Source: a bacterium
Lineage (GTDB): Bacteria; Thermosulfidibacterota; Thermosulfidibacteria; Thermosulfidibacterales; Thermosulfidibacteraceae
DNA length: 6,306 nucleotides
NCBI GenBank assembly: GCA_027022065.1
Contig: JALVZS010000210.1
Location: 1-6,306, forward strand
Direction: 5' to 3'
Shown here one piece after another: positions 1 to 6,279 of this stretch. The notes below the pieces were generated by a model, which was not told the DNA's origin, did not search any database, and saw only the letters and a program-made list of their open reading frames with translations. The position numbers and the translations under genes were made by a program. Every line of letters begins with the position of its first letter. Within the stretch, counting starts at the first letter, position 1.

Positions 1-205
1 CGCAGGAGGACCAGAAAGTATGCATTTTTCAGGACAGATGGTCTGTGCAAAAGACGGCGCATGCTTCAATGAGGAGAGAAGGCTCTTTGGATCCGCCATA
101 ACCCTGATGGAAGGAATTAAGTGGGCTGCTGAAGTCACAGAGACAAATCCAGAGGATTTGTTGCAAAATAATTTTAAGCTATATAAATTTTATAAAAACT
201 GCTAA
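1..205 (+). CDS. NagA-like amidohydrolase, C-terminal end only (partial)
   Basis: The reading frame is open from base 2, so the gene begins before the window; the Met codon at base 20 is probably internal. About 67 C-terminal residues are visible. The stretch FSGQMVCAKDGACFNEE followed by RLFGSAITLMEG matches in order the end of N-acetylglucosamine-6-phosphate deacetylase (E. coli NagA: F-G, then G-C, an E, then L-GS--T--EG). That enzyme removes the acetyl group from GlcNAc-6-phosphate in the cytoplasm during amino-sugar and cell-wall recycling. The metal-binding residues lie outside the window, so activity cannot be judged. It ends only about 38 residues after the GSAIT motif, where NagA normally has about 75, so the last strands of the beta-sandwich appear to be missing, and the final codons are AT-rich. 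It is probably co-transcribed with the HD-GYP gene 11 bases downstream. Another amidohydrolase subfamily is possible. Confidence 0.5.
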   Translation, partial: AGGPESMHFSGQMVCAKDGACFNEERRLFGSAITLMEGIKWAAEVTETNPEDLLQNNFKLYKFYKNC

Positions 206-216
206 AGGATATTACC

Positions 217-1179
217 ATGGACACCACCCTTGAAGAAAAGAAGATAGAGTTGGAATCCCTCATACCCGTTCCCGGAGAAATGCTCAAGACTTTAAACATT
301 GAAGATATCAGTATCTTTCTCATACACAGGAGCAAACCAGTTCTCTACAAAAAGGCAGGAACCCCAGTATCCGAAAAGCTTTTGGAAGAGATAGACCACA
401 ACAGGGTATTTTATATACAGCGCTCAGACAGCACAAAGCTTATAAACCAAGTAGAGGAACACTTCAGAAAGCTTCTTAAAAAGCCCCCCTCAGTAGAAAA
501 CCTAACAGACATGTTCTCCCAAGTGGGTAAGATGGTGGACTTTCTACTTAAGATGCCCAACAAGGAGAATCTGAATGCTGCTGTAAACTTTTCCAAGCAG
601 CTTTCTAACTACATAGAGGAAAATCCAAAGGCCGCATACCTCATGGGGTTTATCCTGCAAAAGGACTTCACCACAGCCCTTCACGTGTCCAATGTGAGTG
701 CCCTGGTCTCTGGCTTTGCCTATCATCTGGGTATGAGGGGAGAAGAGCTAAACCACATAACATCCGCAGCCCTTCTGCACGACATAGGAAAAAGCAGGGT
801 GCCAGACAGCATACTGAAGAAGCCGGGGAAGCTCACAAAGGAAGAGTTTGAGATCATAAAGAAGCACACCATTTGGGGAGCCAGGATACTTGAGGAAAAC
901 GGCCTTGCAAAATACTCAAAGGCAGCCCTCTATCACCACGAAAACTCCGATGGCTCAGGGTATCCAAGGGGGCTTCCAGATATAAAGATACCAGAAGACG
1001 CAAAGATAATAAAGGTTTGCGACGTTTATGAAGCACTAACGGGTATAAGACCCTACAGAAACTCCGTGGATCCCTTCCCCGCCTTAACCATAATGCAGGA
1101 AGAGTTTGTAAACGTGGGCAAGATGAACAAGGAACTATACAGGAAGTTTGTAAACTACCTATACAAAAACAGAACCTAA
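217..1179 (+). CDS. HD-GYP domain cyclic-di-GMP phosphodiesterase
   Basis: This 320-residue cytoplasmic protein has no membrane segment. Residues about 1-130 form a variable N-terminal domain; the part with FLIHRSKPVLYKKAG and then VFYIQRSD resembles the sensory N-termini of some other HD-GYP proteins. Residues about 145-320 are a complete HD-GYP domain, which hydrolyses cyclic-di-GMP to pGpG or GMP. All expected metal ligands are present: His156 (HVSNV), His188-Asp189 (LLHDIGK), His217 (KKHT), His240-His241 (HHE) and Asp269 (VCDVYEAL), together with the signature DGSGYPRGL (GYP at 248-250) and the Arg/Tyr-containing TGIRPYR. It is therefore predicted to be active. The start at 217 is supported by AAGGA at 205-209, 7 bases upstream and overlapping the stop of the NagA-like gene. 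There is no attached GGDEF or receiver domain, so the input signal is unknown. Its stop overlaps tail to tail with the opposite-strand gene. Confidence 0.93.
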   Translation: MDTTLEEKKIELESLIPVPGEMLKTLNIEDISIFLIHRSKPVLYKKAGTPVSEKLLEEIDHNRVFYIQRSDSTKLINQVEEHFRKLLKKPPSVENLTDMFSQVGKMVDFLLKMPNKENLNAAVNFSKQLSNYIEENPKAAYLMGFILQKDFTTALHVSNVSALVSGFAYHLGMRGEELNHITSAALLHDIGKSRVPDSILKKPGKLTKEEFEIIKKHTIWGARILEENGLAKYSKAALYHHENSDGSGYPRGLPDIKIPEDAKIIKVCDVYEALTGIRPYRNSVDPFPALTIMQEEFVNVGKMNKELYRKFVNYLYKNRT

Positions 1180-1961
1180 ATTAGAGCCTCCGATACTATC
1201 TTCAAGCCAGCATTGGTAACCTTTAAAACTAGAACCCTTAATCCATCCACCCTTTTTATGTTGCTTCTGTAGGTGTTTCTGAAGAATATTGCATATAAAT
1301 CGCTTTCCGGCACCTTCACCAGCACAGGGTTGTCCACCACCACATCAACATACTTGGCTATACCGTCTTCTGCCCTTCTATAGGATAGCCACTTTTCCCT
1401 GTTGCCCTGAGGGCTTTTAAAGTCATCAGCGTATAAAGAGGCGTAGGCCTCAAAATCCTTCTTTATGTTTATCCAGGCCTTCTGCCATCTATAGACAAAA
1501 TCCAAGGCGGAAACAGGATAAAGGGTTTTTTCCGGTTTCGGCGCCACCACCAGCAGCTCGCACCCTAATCGTAGGTAAAGCTCTTTGATGTCTCCAGTAT
1601 TATAAACGCACATAAACCTCCATCCCTTTGTCCTGTGGCAGGCCACATCCTCTATCCCATACCTCTTCACCCTGTACCACACCCTCCTTTGAAGCCTTCG
1701 GTTAACCACCTTTCTTCCATCTCTCACTATGAGAACCTTTTTGCTTTTGGTAAAAACTATGTATGCGTACCTGTTAGGCGTTATAAGGTAGGGAAAAGGA
1801 GACTCCGCCTGTTTAATGGATAAAGAGGAGGTTTTGTTTTGAGTTCCCTCTTTTGTACTTAACACCTTGAAAGGGCGCTTCCTGCCGGAAGTAAAAAACA
1901 AGACAAATAAAAAAAGAAGAGCAACAGCGCCTATGCCAATTAAGAGTCGCCTATCCTTCAT
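1176..1961 (-). CDS. Membrane-anchored Cds6 (NTF2-like) domain protein with possible YkuD remnant
   Basis: The protein has 261 residues. Residues about 6-24 (LLIGIGAVALLFLFVLFF) form one hydrophobic helix flanked by KDRR and GRKR, so the protein is probably a single-pass anchor with the bulk outside the cytoplasmic membrane. Residues about 152-258 match the Cds6 C-terminal domain, an NTF2-like fold often attached to L,D-transpeptidases: the pattern W-KAW, then DFEAYASLYADDF, then REKWLSYRRAE, and late FFRNTYRSN and GLKIVSEA. The middle part (about 64-140) begins like a YkuD domain (YAYIVFTKSKKVLIVRDGRK) and ends like one (CVYNTGDIKELY), but it is much too short and lacks the SHGC motif. No enzymatic activity is predicted from this. 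It starts 3 bases after the iclR stop with no clear ribosome binding site, so translation is probably coupled to iclR. A cell-envelope role is inferred from the domain family only. Confidence 0.75.
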   Translation of the reverse strand: MKDRRLLIGIGAVALLFLFVLFFTSGRKRPFKVLSTKEGTQNKTSSLSIKQAESPFPYLITPNRYAYIVFTKSKKVLIVRDGRKVVNRRLQRRVWYRVKRYGIEDVACHRTKGWRFMCVYNTGDIKELYLRLGCELLVVAPKPEKTLYPVSALDFVYRWQKAWINIKKDFEAYASLYADDFKSPQGNREKWLSYRRAEDGIAKYVDVVVDNPVLVKVPESDLYAIFFRNTYRSNIKRVDGLRVLVLKVTNAGLKIVSEALI

Positions 1962-1964
1962 ACA

Positions 1965-2741
1965 TCAGACAACATAGCCCAGGTGCTTTGAAATCTCAAG
2001 AGCCGCTTCCTTCACAGCCTCTATCATCTCTCCCATTCTATCCTCGGTCATCCTGAAGGAGGGAGCCGATATGGAAAGACCCGCCACCACATACTTGGTA
2101 TAGTCTCTTATGGGAGCAGCCACACACTTAACATCCTCCTGGAACTCCTCATTGTCAACAGCGTACCCTTTCTCAGCAACTTCTTTTAGGTGCTCCATAA
2201 GCTCATTAACATCGGTTATGGTGTTGGGGGTGTACTGCTTTAACTTTTTGTCCTTAAACAGCTCCTCCAGCTCATCGGGTGGAAGAAATGCAAGCTGCGC
2301 CTTGCCAATAGCCGTGGCATAAGCCGGTATCTGCACCCCCACACGGGAAACAACCCTTATGGTGTGGGTGGTCTCCACATTGTCAATGTAGATAGAGTAA
2401 ATATTCCTCAAAACCCCAAGATACACCGTCTCATTGAACCTATCCCTCAGCTTCTCCATAACGGGGCGGGCATGCTTTATAAGCCCCATCTGGTACTTGA
2501 AGATAAGACCCAGCTCAAAGATCTTGGGTCCTAGCCTGTAGCCTTCTGTTTTGGGATTCTGTTCTATATATCCCCTAAATTCCAGCGTTGCCAGAATTCT
2601 AAAAACATTGTTTTTGTGAAGCCCCATGCGTTGAGAAAGCTCAGTGACGCCCATCTCTTCCTTATCTGTATAGCAACTCAAAAGAAGCAAAGCGTGATCC
2701 ACCGCCTTAACAAGAGGAAGCTCCTTCTTGTATCCCCTCAT
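1965..2741 (-). CDS. IclR-family transcriptional regulator
   Basis: At 258 residues this is the usual length for the family. Residues about 11-72 are the N-terminal winged helix-turn-helix: VDHALLLLSCY, then GVTELSQRMGLHKNNVFRIL (recognition helix around 42-50), then LEFRGYIEQ and the wing ending in GYRLG. Residues about 85-255 are the IclR effector-binding domain, with RVGVQIPAYATAIGKA, a KGYAVDNEEF segment and VKCVAAPI followed by VVAGLSISAP. Family members bind small metabolites and repress or activate catabolic or stress genes. Nothing in the window identifies the ligand. The start is well supported by GGAGGTG seven bases upstream. It is separated from tatD by 42 bases containing a candidate promoter, so it may be transcribed independently. 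The gene 3 bases downstream (Cds6-like) is the most obvious co-regulated partner. Autoregulation is possible but not shown by any visible operator. Confidence 0.93.
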   Translation of the reverse strand: MRGYKKELPLVKAVDHALLLLSCYTDKEEMGVTELSQRMGLHKNNVFRILATLEFRGYIEQNPKTEGYRLGPKIFELGLIFKYQMGLIKHARPVMEKLRDRFNETVYLGVLRNIYSIYIDNVETTHTIRVVSRVGVQIPAYATAIGKAQLAFLPPDELEELFKDKKLKQYTPNTITDVNELMEHLKEVAEKGYAVDNEEFQEDVKCVAAPIRDYTKYVVAGLSISAPSFRMTEDRMGEMIEAVKEAALEISKHLGYVV

Positions 2742-2748
2742 GGATTCC

Positions 2749-2755
2749 CACCTCC
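2749..2755 (-). promoter_or_regulatory. Ribosome binding site of the iclR-family gene
   Basis: On the minus strand the sequence reads GGAGGTG, close to a full anti-16S match, ending 7 bases before the ATG at 2741-2739. This fixes the start of the IclR-family gene. It also shows that the gene is initiated independently rather than by overlap with tatD, unlike the upstream genes of the operon. Confidence 0.8.
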
Positions 2756-2768
2756 ATTTTATAGAGGC

Positions 2769-2797
2769 AGATTAAAACAAGGTTTACCGATTGTCAA
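2769..2797 (-). promoter_or_regulatory. Candidate sigma-70-type promoter for the iclR-family gene
   Basis: On the minus strand a perfect -35 hexamer TTGACA (2797-2792) lies inside the last codons of tatD. It is followed by either TAATCT (2774-2769, 17-base spacing, weak hexamer) or TTTAAT (2776-2771, five of six matches, 15-base spacing). A transcript would start a little downstream, around 2763-2760, leaving a short leader with the GGAGGTG site. The position directly before the only non-overlapping junction of the minus-strand cluster supports it. The call rests on consensus matching alone, and the -10 element is ambiguous. Confidence 0.35.
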
Positions 2798-3557
2798 GGG
2801 CAAAGAGGCTTTTAGAGTTTTCAAACACCAAGTTAAAAAGCTCCTCCGTTGATATTCCCCTAACTCCAGCTATAACAGACGCCGTATACCTTACATACAC
2901 GGGTTCATTGCGTTTTCCCCTGAGGGGCATAGGTGTGAGAAAGGGAGCATCCGTTTCAACCAGAAGCCTATCTTCAGGCACCCACTTAGCCACATCCCTT
3001 AAGTGCTGGTTTTTGGAGTATGTGGTGTGTCCTGCAAAGGAGATATAGCAGCCCATATCCAAATAATCTTTGGCATCGCTTAAATCTCCAGAGAAGCAGT
3101 GTATTACCACGCCTCTCAAGCTTGAAGAGTATCGTCTAAGCACACTTTTGGTATCGGGATGGGCATCTCTGGTGTGTATCACAACGGGAAGATTAAGCCT
3201 AACTGCAAGCTCAAGCTGGGCCTCAAAGGCTTCAAACTGAGCTTCTTTTGGGGAAAAGTTTCTGTAAAAGTCCAGCCCTATCTCCCCTATGGCCACAACC
3301 TTTTCGCTTTTTGCAAGCTCCTCCAAGCGTTTCAACGCCTCATCGCTAAAGTCCTTTGCATCGTGAGGATGAACCCCGCAGGTGGCATATATGAAGGGAA
3401 ATCTTTCAGCCAGGGAAACTGCCCTTTCACTGTCCTCCACACTGATACCAACAGTTAAAATAAAGGGAGAGCCCTCCTCCTCTATGCGGGAAATCACCTC
3501 ACCTCTGTCCTTGTCGTAGTAGTCCATGTGCAGGTGGCAGTGGGTATCAACTATCAT
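2784..3557 (-). CDS. tatD: TatD-family metal-dependent deoxyribonuclease
   Basis: The protein has 257 residues, a standard TatD length, and is a TIM-barrel amidohydrolase-fold nuclease. It is thought to act in the cytoplasm as a 3'-5' exonuclease on DNA during repair or DNA turnover. All landmark residues are present: His6 and His8 in DTHCHLH, the GVHPH motif (61-65), Glu92 in GEIGLDFYR, His128 in VVIHTRDA, His153 in IHCFSG and Asp203 in ETDAPFL, followed by PLRGKRNEP (211-219). Despite the name, the family has no role in Tat protein export. Its ATG overlaps the metG stop by four bases (ATGA), and GGAGG sits four bases upstream inside metG, so it is translated as part of the metG operon. The same metG-tatD pairing is found in Bacillus and many other bacteria. 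It looks intact and is expected to be active. Confidence 0.96.
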   Translation of the reverse strand: MIVDTHCHLHMDYYDKDRGEVISRIEEEGSPFILTVGISVEDSERAVSLAERFPFIYATCGVHPHDAKDFSDEALKRLEELAKSEKVVAIGEIGLDFYRNFSPKEAQFEAFEAQLELAVRLNLPVVIHTRDAHPDTKSVLRRYSSSLRGVVIHCFSGDLSDAKDYLDMGCYISFAGHTTYSKNQHLRDVAKWVPEDRLLVETDAPFLTPMPLRGKRNEPVYVRYTASVIAGVRGISTEELFNLVFENSKSLFALDNR

Positions 3558-5443
3558 CTCACCTCCGCTCCAACAGGGGTATCCTCTGGAAACTCGGGCA
3601 GATATAGCTTATCCCCCTTTGAAGCGGCAAGGATCATACCCTGAGACTCTATGCCTCTCAGCTTCTTAGGCTTAAGGTTTGAAAGATAAAGCACCTTTTT
3701 ACCCACAAGCTCCCCAGGACTGTAGTGGGCGCCAACGCCTGCAACCACCGTGCGAACGCCACTTCCCGTATCAAGCACAAGCTTCACAAGTTTATCGGTT
3801 TTGGGCACCTTTTCCGCCTCAAGCACCTTGGCAACAATAATCTTCACCTTAGCAAAGTCCTCTATGCCTATCTCCTGGGCCATCTCCTCCCCCTCCTTTA
3901 TCTCCTGCTCTACCCTTCTGGCTATCTCCTCTTCGTCCAGTTTGGGGAACAGAGGCCTACCCTTCTTCACCTTACCGCCGACAGGTATCCTGCCCCACTC
4001 CAAATCCTCAGGCTTAGGCTCGGAAGGGCACCCCAGTTGCTCAAGCATCTCGGCCATCTTAACGGGCATAAAGGGATATAGAACCACTGCAACAAGCCTT
4101 AGGGTCTCAAGCAAATTGTAAAGCACATTGGAAAGTTCCTCTTTCCTCCCTTCTTTAGACAGCTTCCACGGAGCGGAAACATCTATATATCTATTGGCAG
4201 CCCTGATTACCTCCCAAACGGCCTCCAACGCCCTGTTGAAGGCCTGAACATCCATAAACCTGTCCACCTCTTCAAGCATCTTCAAGGAAAGCTCCTCAAG
4301 CTGCCTGTCCCTGTCCTTAGTAGGCTCAGGAATCACCCCATCCAAGTACTTTATGGTCATGGTAAGCACCCTATAAAGCAGATTACCCAGATCGTTGGCC
4401 AGATCCCCGTTTATGCGGTGGGCCAAGGCCTTGTGGGAAAAGTCTCCGTCAAGCCCAAAGGGAACCTCCCTCAAGAGGAAGTACCTCACCGCATCTGCCC
4501 CATAGGCATCTATGAGCCTGTTAGGTTCAACAACGTTTCGTAAGGATTTGGACATCTTCCTTCCCTCAACGGTCCACCAGCCATGGGCGAACACCCTTTT
4601 AGGCGGCTCAAAGCCCGCCGCCATAAGAAAAGCAGGCCAGTAAACGGCGTGGAACCTCAAAATGTCTTTCCCTATGATGTGGAGATCCGCAGGCCAGTAC
4701 TTCTTAAACTTCTCGTTGTCTGTTCCGTATCCCACTCCAGATATGTAGTTGAACAGGGCATCAAACCACACATAGATCACATGCTCCTTGTCAAAAGGAA
4801 CGGGAATCCCCCACCTAAAGGTCGTTCTTGAGATAGATATGTCCTCAAGCCCCATTTTAACGAAGGACTTAATTTCATTCATACGGGACTCCGGAAAGAC
4901 AAAGTCGGGATGCTCATCGTAAAACTTCAACAGCTTGTCCTGATAAGCGGAGAGCCTGAAGAAGTAGCTCTTCTCCTTAACCCTCTCTACGGGTCTTCCA
5001 CAGTCGGGACAGTACTTCTCCTCCACAAGCTGGCTCTTGGACCAAAAAGACTCACAAGGGGTGCAGTACCAGCCTTCATACTCGCCGAGATATATATCTC
5101 CTTTATCGTAAAGCCTCTGGAAGATCTCCTGAACCACCCTTTCGTGGTAGTCATCTGTGGTTCTTATAAAGTGACTGTAGCTTATGTTTAGCCTCTCCCA
5201 TAGGCGTTTGAAGTTCACAACAACGCTATCTGCAAGCTCCTTGGGACTCATCCCCTTGGCCCTTGCACTTTTCTCTATCTTCTGCCCGTGCTCATCTGTC
5301 CCAGTAAGAAAGAAAACATCATAGCCCTTAAGCCTCTTGTACCTTGCAATCACATCGGCGGCTATGGTGGTGTATGCGTGTCCCAGATGGGGCACATCAT
5401 TAACGTAGTATATGGGCGTGGTCACATAGAACTTCTTCATCAT
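3554..5443 (-). CDS. metG: Methionyl-tRNA synthetase with fused C-terminal tRNA-binding domain
   Basis: This enzyme joins methionine to tRNA(Met) using ATP, an essential cytoplasmic step. Class I Rossmann signatures are present: HLGH (19-22, the HIGH motif) and KMSKS (296-300). The connective insertion carries one zinc knuckle, with Cys127/Cys130 and Cys145/Cys148. VWFDALFNYISG (225-236) and the IIGKDILRFHAVYWPA region (256-271) belong to the catalytic core. Residues about 340-500 are the helical anticodon-binding domain, and a charged linker with EEEIARRVEQEIKEGEE (504-520) leads to an OB-fold tRNA-binding domain of the Trbp111/EMAP type (about 527-629, with SNLKPKKLRGIESQGMILAA). The length of 629 matches the single-chain dimeric type. 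There are two adjacent Met codons: the first overlaps the ricT stop (ATGA), while the second, at 5440, has better spacing from AAGGAGG. The true product may be 628 residues. Confidence 0.98.
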   Translation of the reverse strand: MMKKFYVTTPIYYVNDVPHLGHAYTTIAADVIARYKRLKGYDVFFLTGTDEHGQKIEKSARAKGMSPKELADSVVVNFKRLWERLNISYSHFIRTTDDYHERVVQEIFQRLYDKGDIYLGEYEGWYCTPCESFWSKSQLVEEKYCPDCGRPVERVKEKSYFFRLSAYQDKLLKFYDEHPDFVFPESRMNEIKSFVKMGLEDISISRTTFRWGIPVPFDKEHVIYVWFDALFNYISGVGYGTDNEKFKKYWPADLHIIGKDILRFHAVYWPAFLMAAGFEPPKRVFAHGWWTVEGRKMSKSLRNVVEPNRLIDAYGADAVRYFLLREVPFGLDGDFSHKALAHRINGDLANDLGNLLYRVLTMTIKYLDGVIPEPTKDRDRQLEELSLKMLEEVDRFMDVQAFNRALEAVWEVIRAANRYIDVSAPWKLSKEGRKEELSNVLYNLLETLRLVAVVLYPFMPVKMAEMLEQLGCPSEPKPEDLEWGRIPVGGKVKKGRPLFPKLDEEEIARRVEQEIKEGEEMAQEIGIEDFAKVKIIVAKVLEAEKVPKTDKLVKLVLDTGSGVRTVVAGVGAHYSPGELVGKKVLYLSNLKPKKLRGIESQGMILAASKGDKLYLPEFPEDTPVGAEVR

Positions 5444-6279
5444 TTGCCCTCCTTAGAAGAAATCACCTCTTCCAGAGGCACCGTCATCTGCCCCTTTCCT
5501 TCCCCCAGCGAAATGATGATCTTGCGGTTTATAATGTCAGCGCTAACCACCTCTCCCTCAACGCCCGCTATAGTTTTTACCTTCTCACCCACTTTAGGAA
5601 ACTCCTTTGCAAGCTCTTGGTATATAGGATACTCGTAGGATAAACAACACATGAGCCTCCCGCAAAGGCCAGAAATTTTGGAGGGATTAAGCATAAGATA
5701 CTGCTCCTTGGCCATCTTAACGGAAACCGAGTGGAATCTATTGAGGAACTGCCTGCAGCAGGTAACAAGCCCACAGGGACCTATCCCCCCTATCATCTTG
5801 GCCTCATCCCTTATCCCTATCTGCCTCATCTCAATGCGGGTTCTGTATTTTCTCGCAAGGTCCCTGACAAGCGCTCTAAAGTCTACCCTCCTGTCGGATG
5901 TGAAGAAGAACATTATGCGGCGCCTGTCTAAAGAGGCCTTAACCTTTATAAGCTTCATGGGAAGCTCTCTCACCTCTATCCTGTGCCTGCAGAAATGAAA
6001 TGCCTCCTCCTCCAGCGGAAGGTTCCTCTCGTGCTTTTTCCAGTCATCTTCTGTAGCAAGCCTCAAAACGGGAGTAAGATCCTCCATGGTCATATCAAGC
6101 TCCTCAAGCATAACCACCTCAGGCCCTTTCACTACACGCCCCAGAAGCTCCCCCACAAGATCCTCCACCACTACATAGTCACCAACCGAAAGCTCCAAAC
6201 TCCCAACGGCATAAGGCTTTATGGGAAACGCATCATCGGTCTTAACCCAAACCACCTCAACTTCCCCTTCTCTTCTCAT
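5440..6279 (-). CDS. ricT: RicT / YaaT (PSP1 domain) family protein
   Basis: The protein has 279 residues, close to the 275 of B. subtilis YaaT (RicT). In Bacillus, RicT works with RicA and RicF as an iron-sulfur complex that helps RNase Y process mRNAs, affecting biofilm formation, competence and sporulation; elsewhere its role is less clear. The N-terminal part (about 1-50) is a beta-rich PSP1-type region. The core carries the family hallmarks IGGIGPCGLVTCCRQFL (163-179), VSVKMAKEQYLMLNPSKISG (185-204) and GLCGRLMCCLSYE (204-216). Cysteines at 97, 169, 174, 175, 206, 211 and 212 match the cluster-ligand pattern. A C-terminal segment, VGEKVKTIAGVEGEVV (230-245), resembles a small KOW-like beta strand pair. 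Its ATG overlaps the upstream stop by four bases (6276-6279), with GAGGG four bases before it. The frame is also open to the window edge, but the overlap makes this start the best choice. Confidence 0.93.
   Translation of the reverse strand: MRREGEVEVVWVKTDDAFPIKPYAVGSLELSVGDYVVVEDLVGELLGRVVKGPEVVMLEELDMTMEDLTPVLRLATEDDWKKHERNLPLEEEAFHFCRHRIEVRELPMKLIKVKASLDRRRIMFFFTSDRRVDFRALVRDLARKYRTRIEMRQIGIRDEAKMIGGIGPCGLVTCCRQFLNRFHSVSVKMAKEQYLMLNPSKISGLCGRLMCCLSYEYPIYQELAKEFPKVGEKVKTIAGVEGEVVSADIINRKIIISLGEGKGQMTVPLEEVISSKEGK
5448..5454 (-). promoter_or_regulatory. Ribosome binding site deciding the metG start
   Basis: On the minus strand AAGGAGG lies inside the last codons of ricT. It is 4 bases from the first ATG (5443-5441) and 7 bases from the second ATG (5440-5438). 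The usual 5-9 base spacing favours the second ATG, giving a protein that begins MKKFYVTTP as in many relatives, although either start keeps the gene coupled to ricT. Confidence 0.7.

Noticed and set aside
1176-1961. Calling the Cds6-like protein an active L,D-transpeptidase
   Set aside because: There is no HGT...SHGC motif, and the region in front of the Cds6 domain is too short to hold a full YkuD domain.
2758-2763. TATAAA on the minus strand as a -10 box for the iclR-family gene
   Set aside because: It is only 2 bases before the GGAGGTG ribosome binding site, so transcription would start inside or after that site. It is also 28 bases from the TTGACA, far beyond normal spacing.
3750-4121. 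Plus-strand open frame of about 120 codons opposite metG
   Set aside because: It is rich in Ser, Leu and Thr, has no recognisable motif and lies wholly antisense to a conserved part of metG. A second, differently framed open stretch overlaps it, as expected for shadow frames.
5288-5998. Plus-strand open frames opposite the metG start and ricT
   Set aside because: No family features or consistent ribosome binding sites are seen, and the opposite strand carries clearly conserved proteins.
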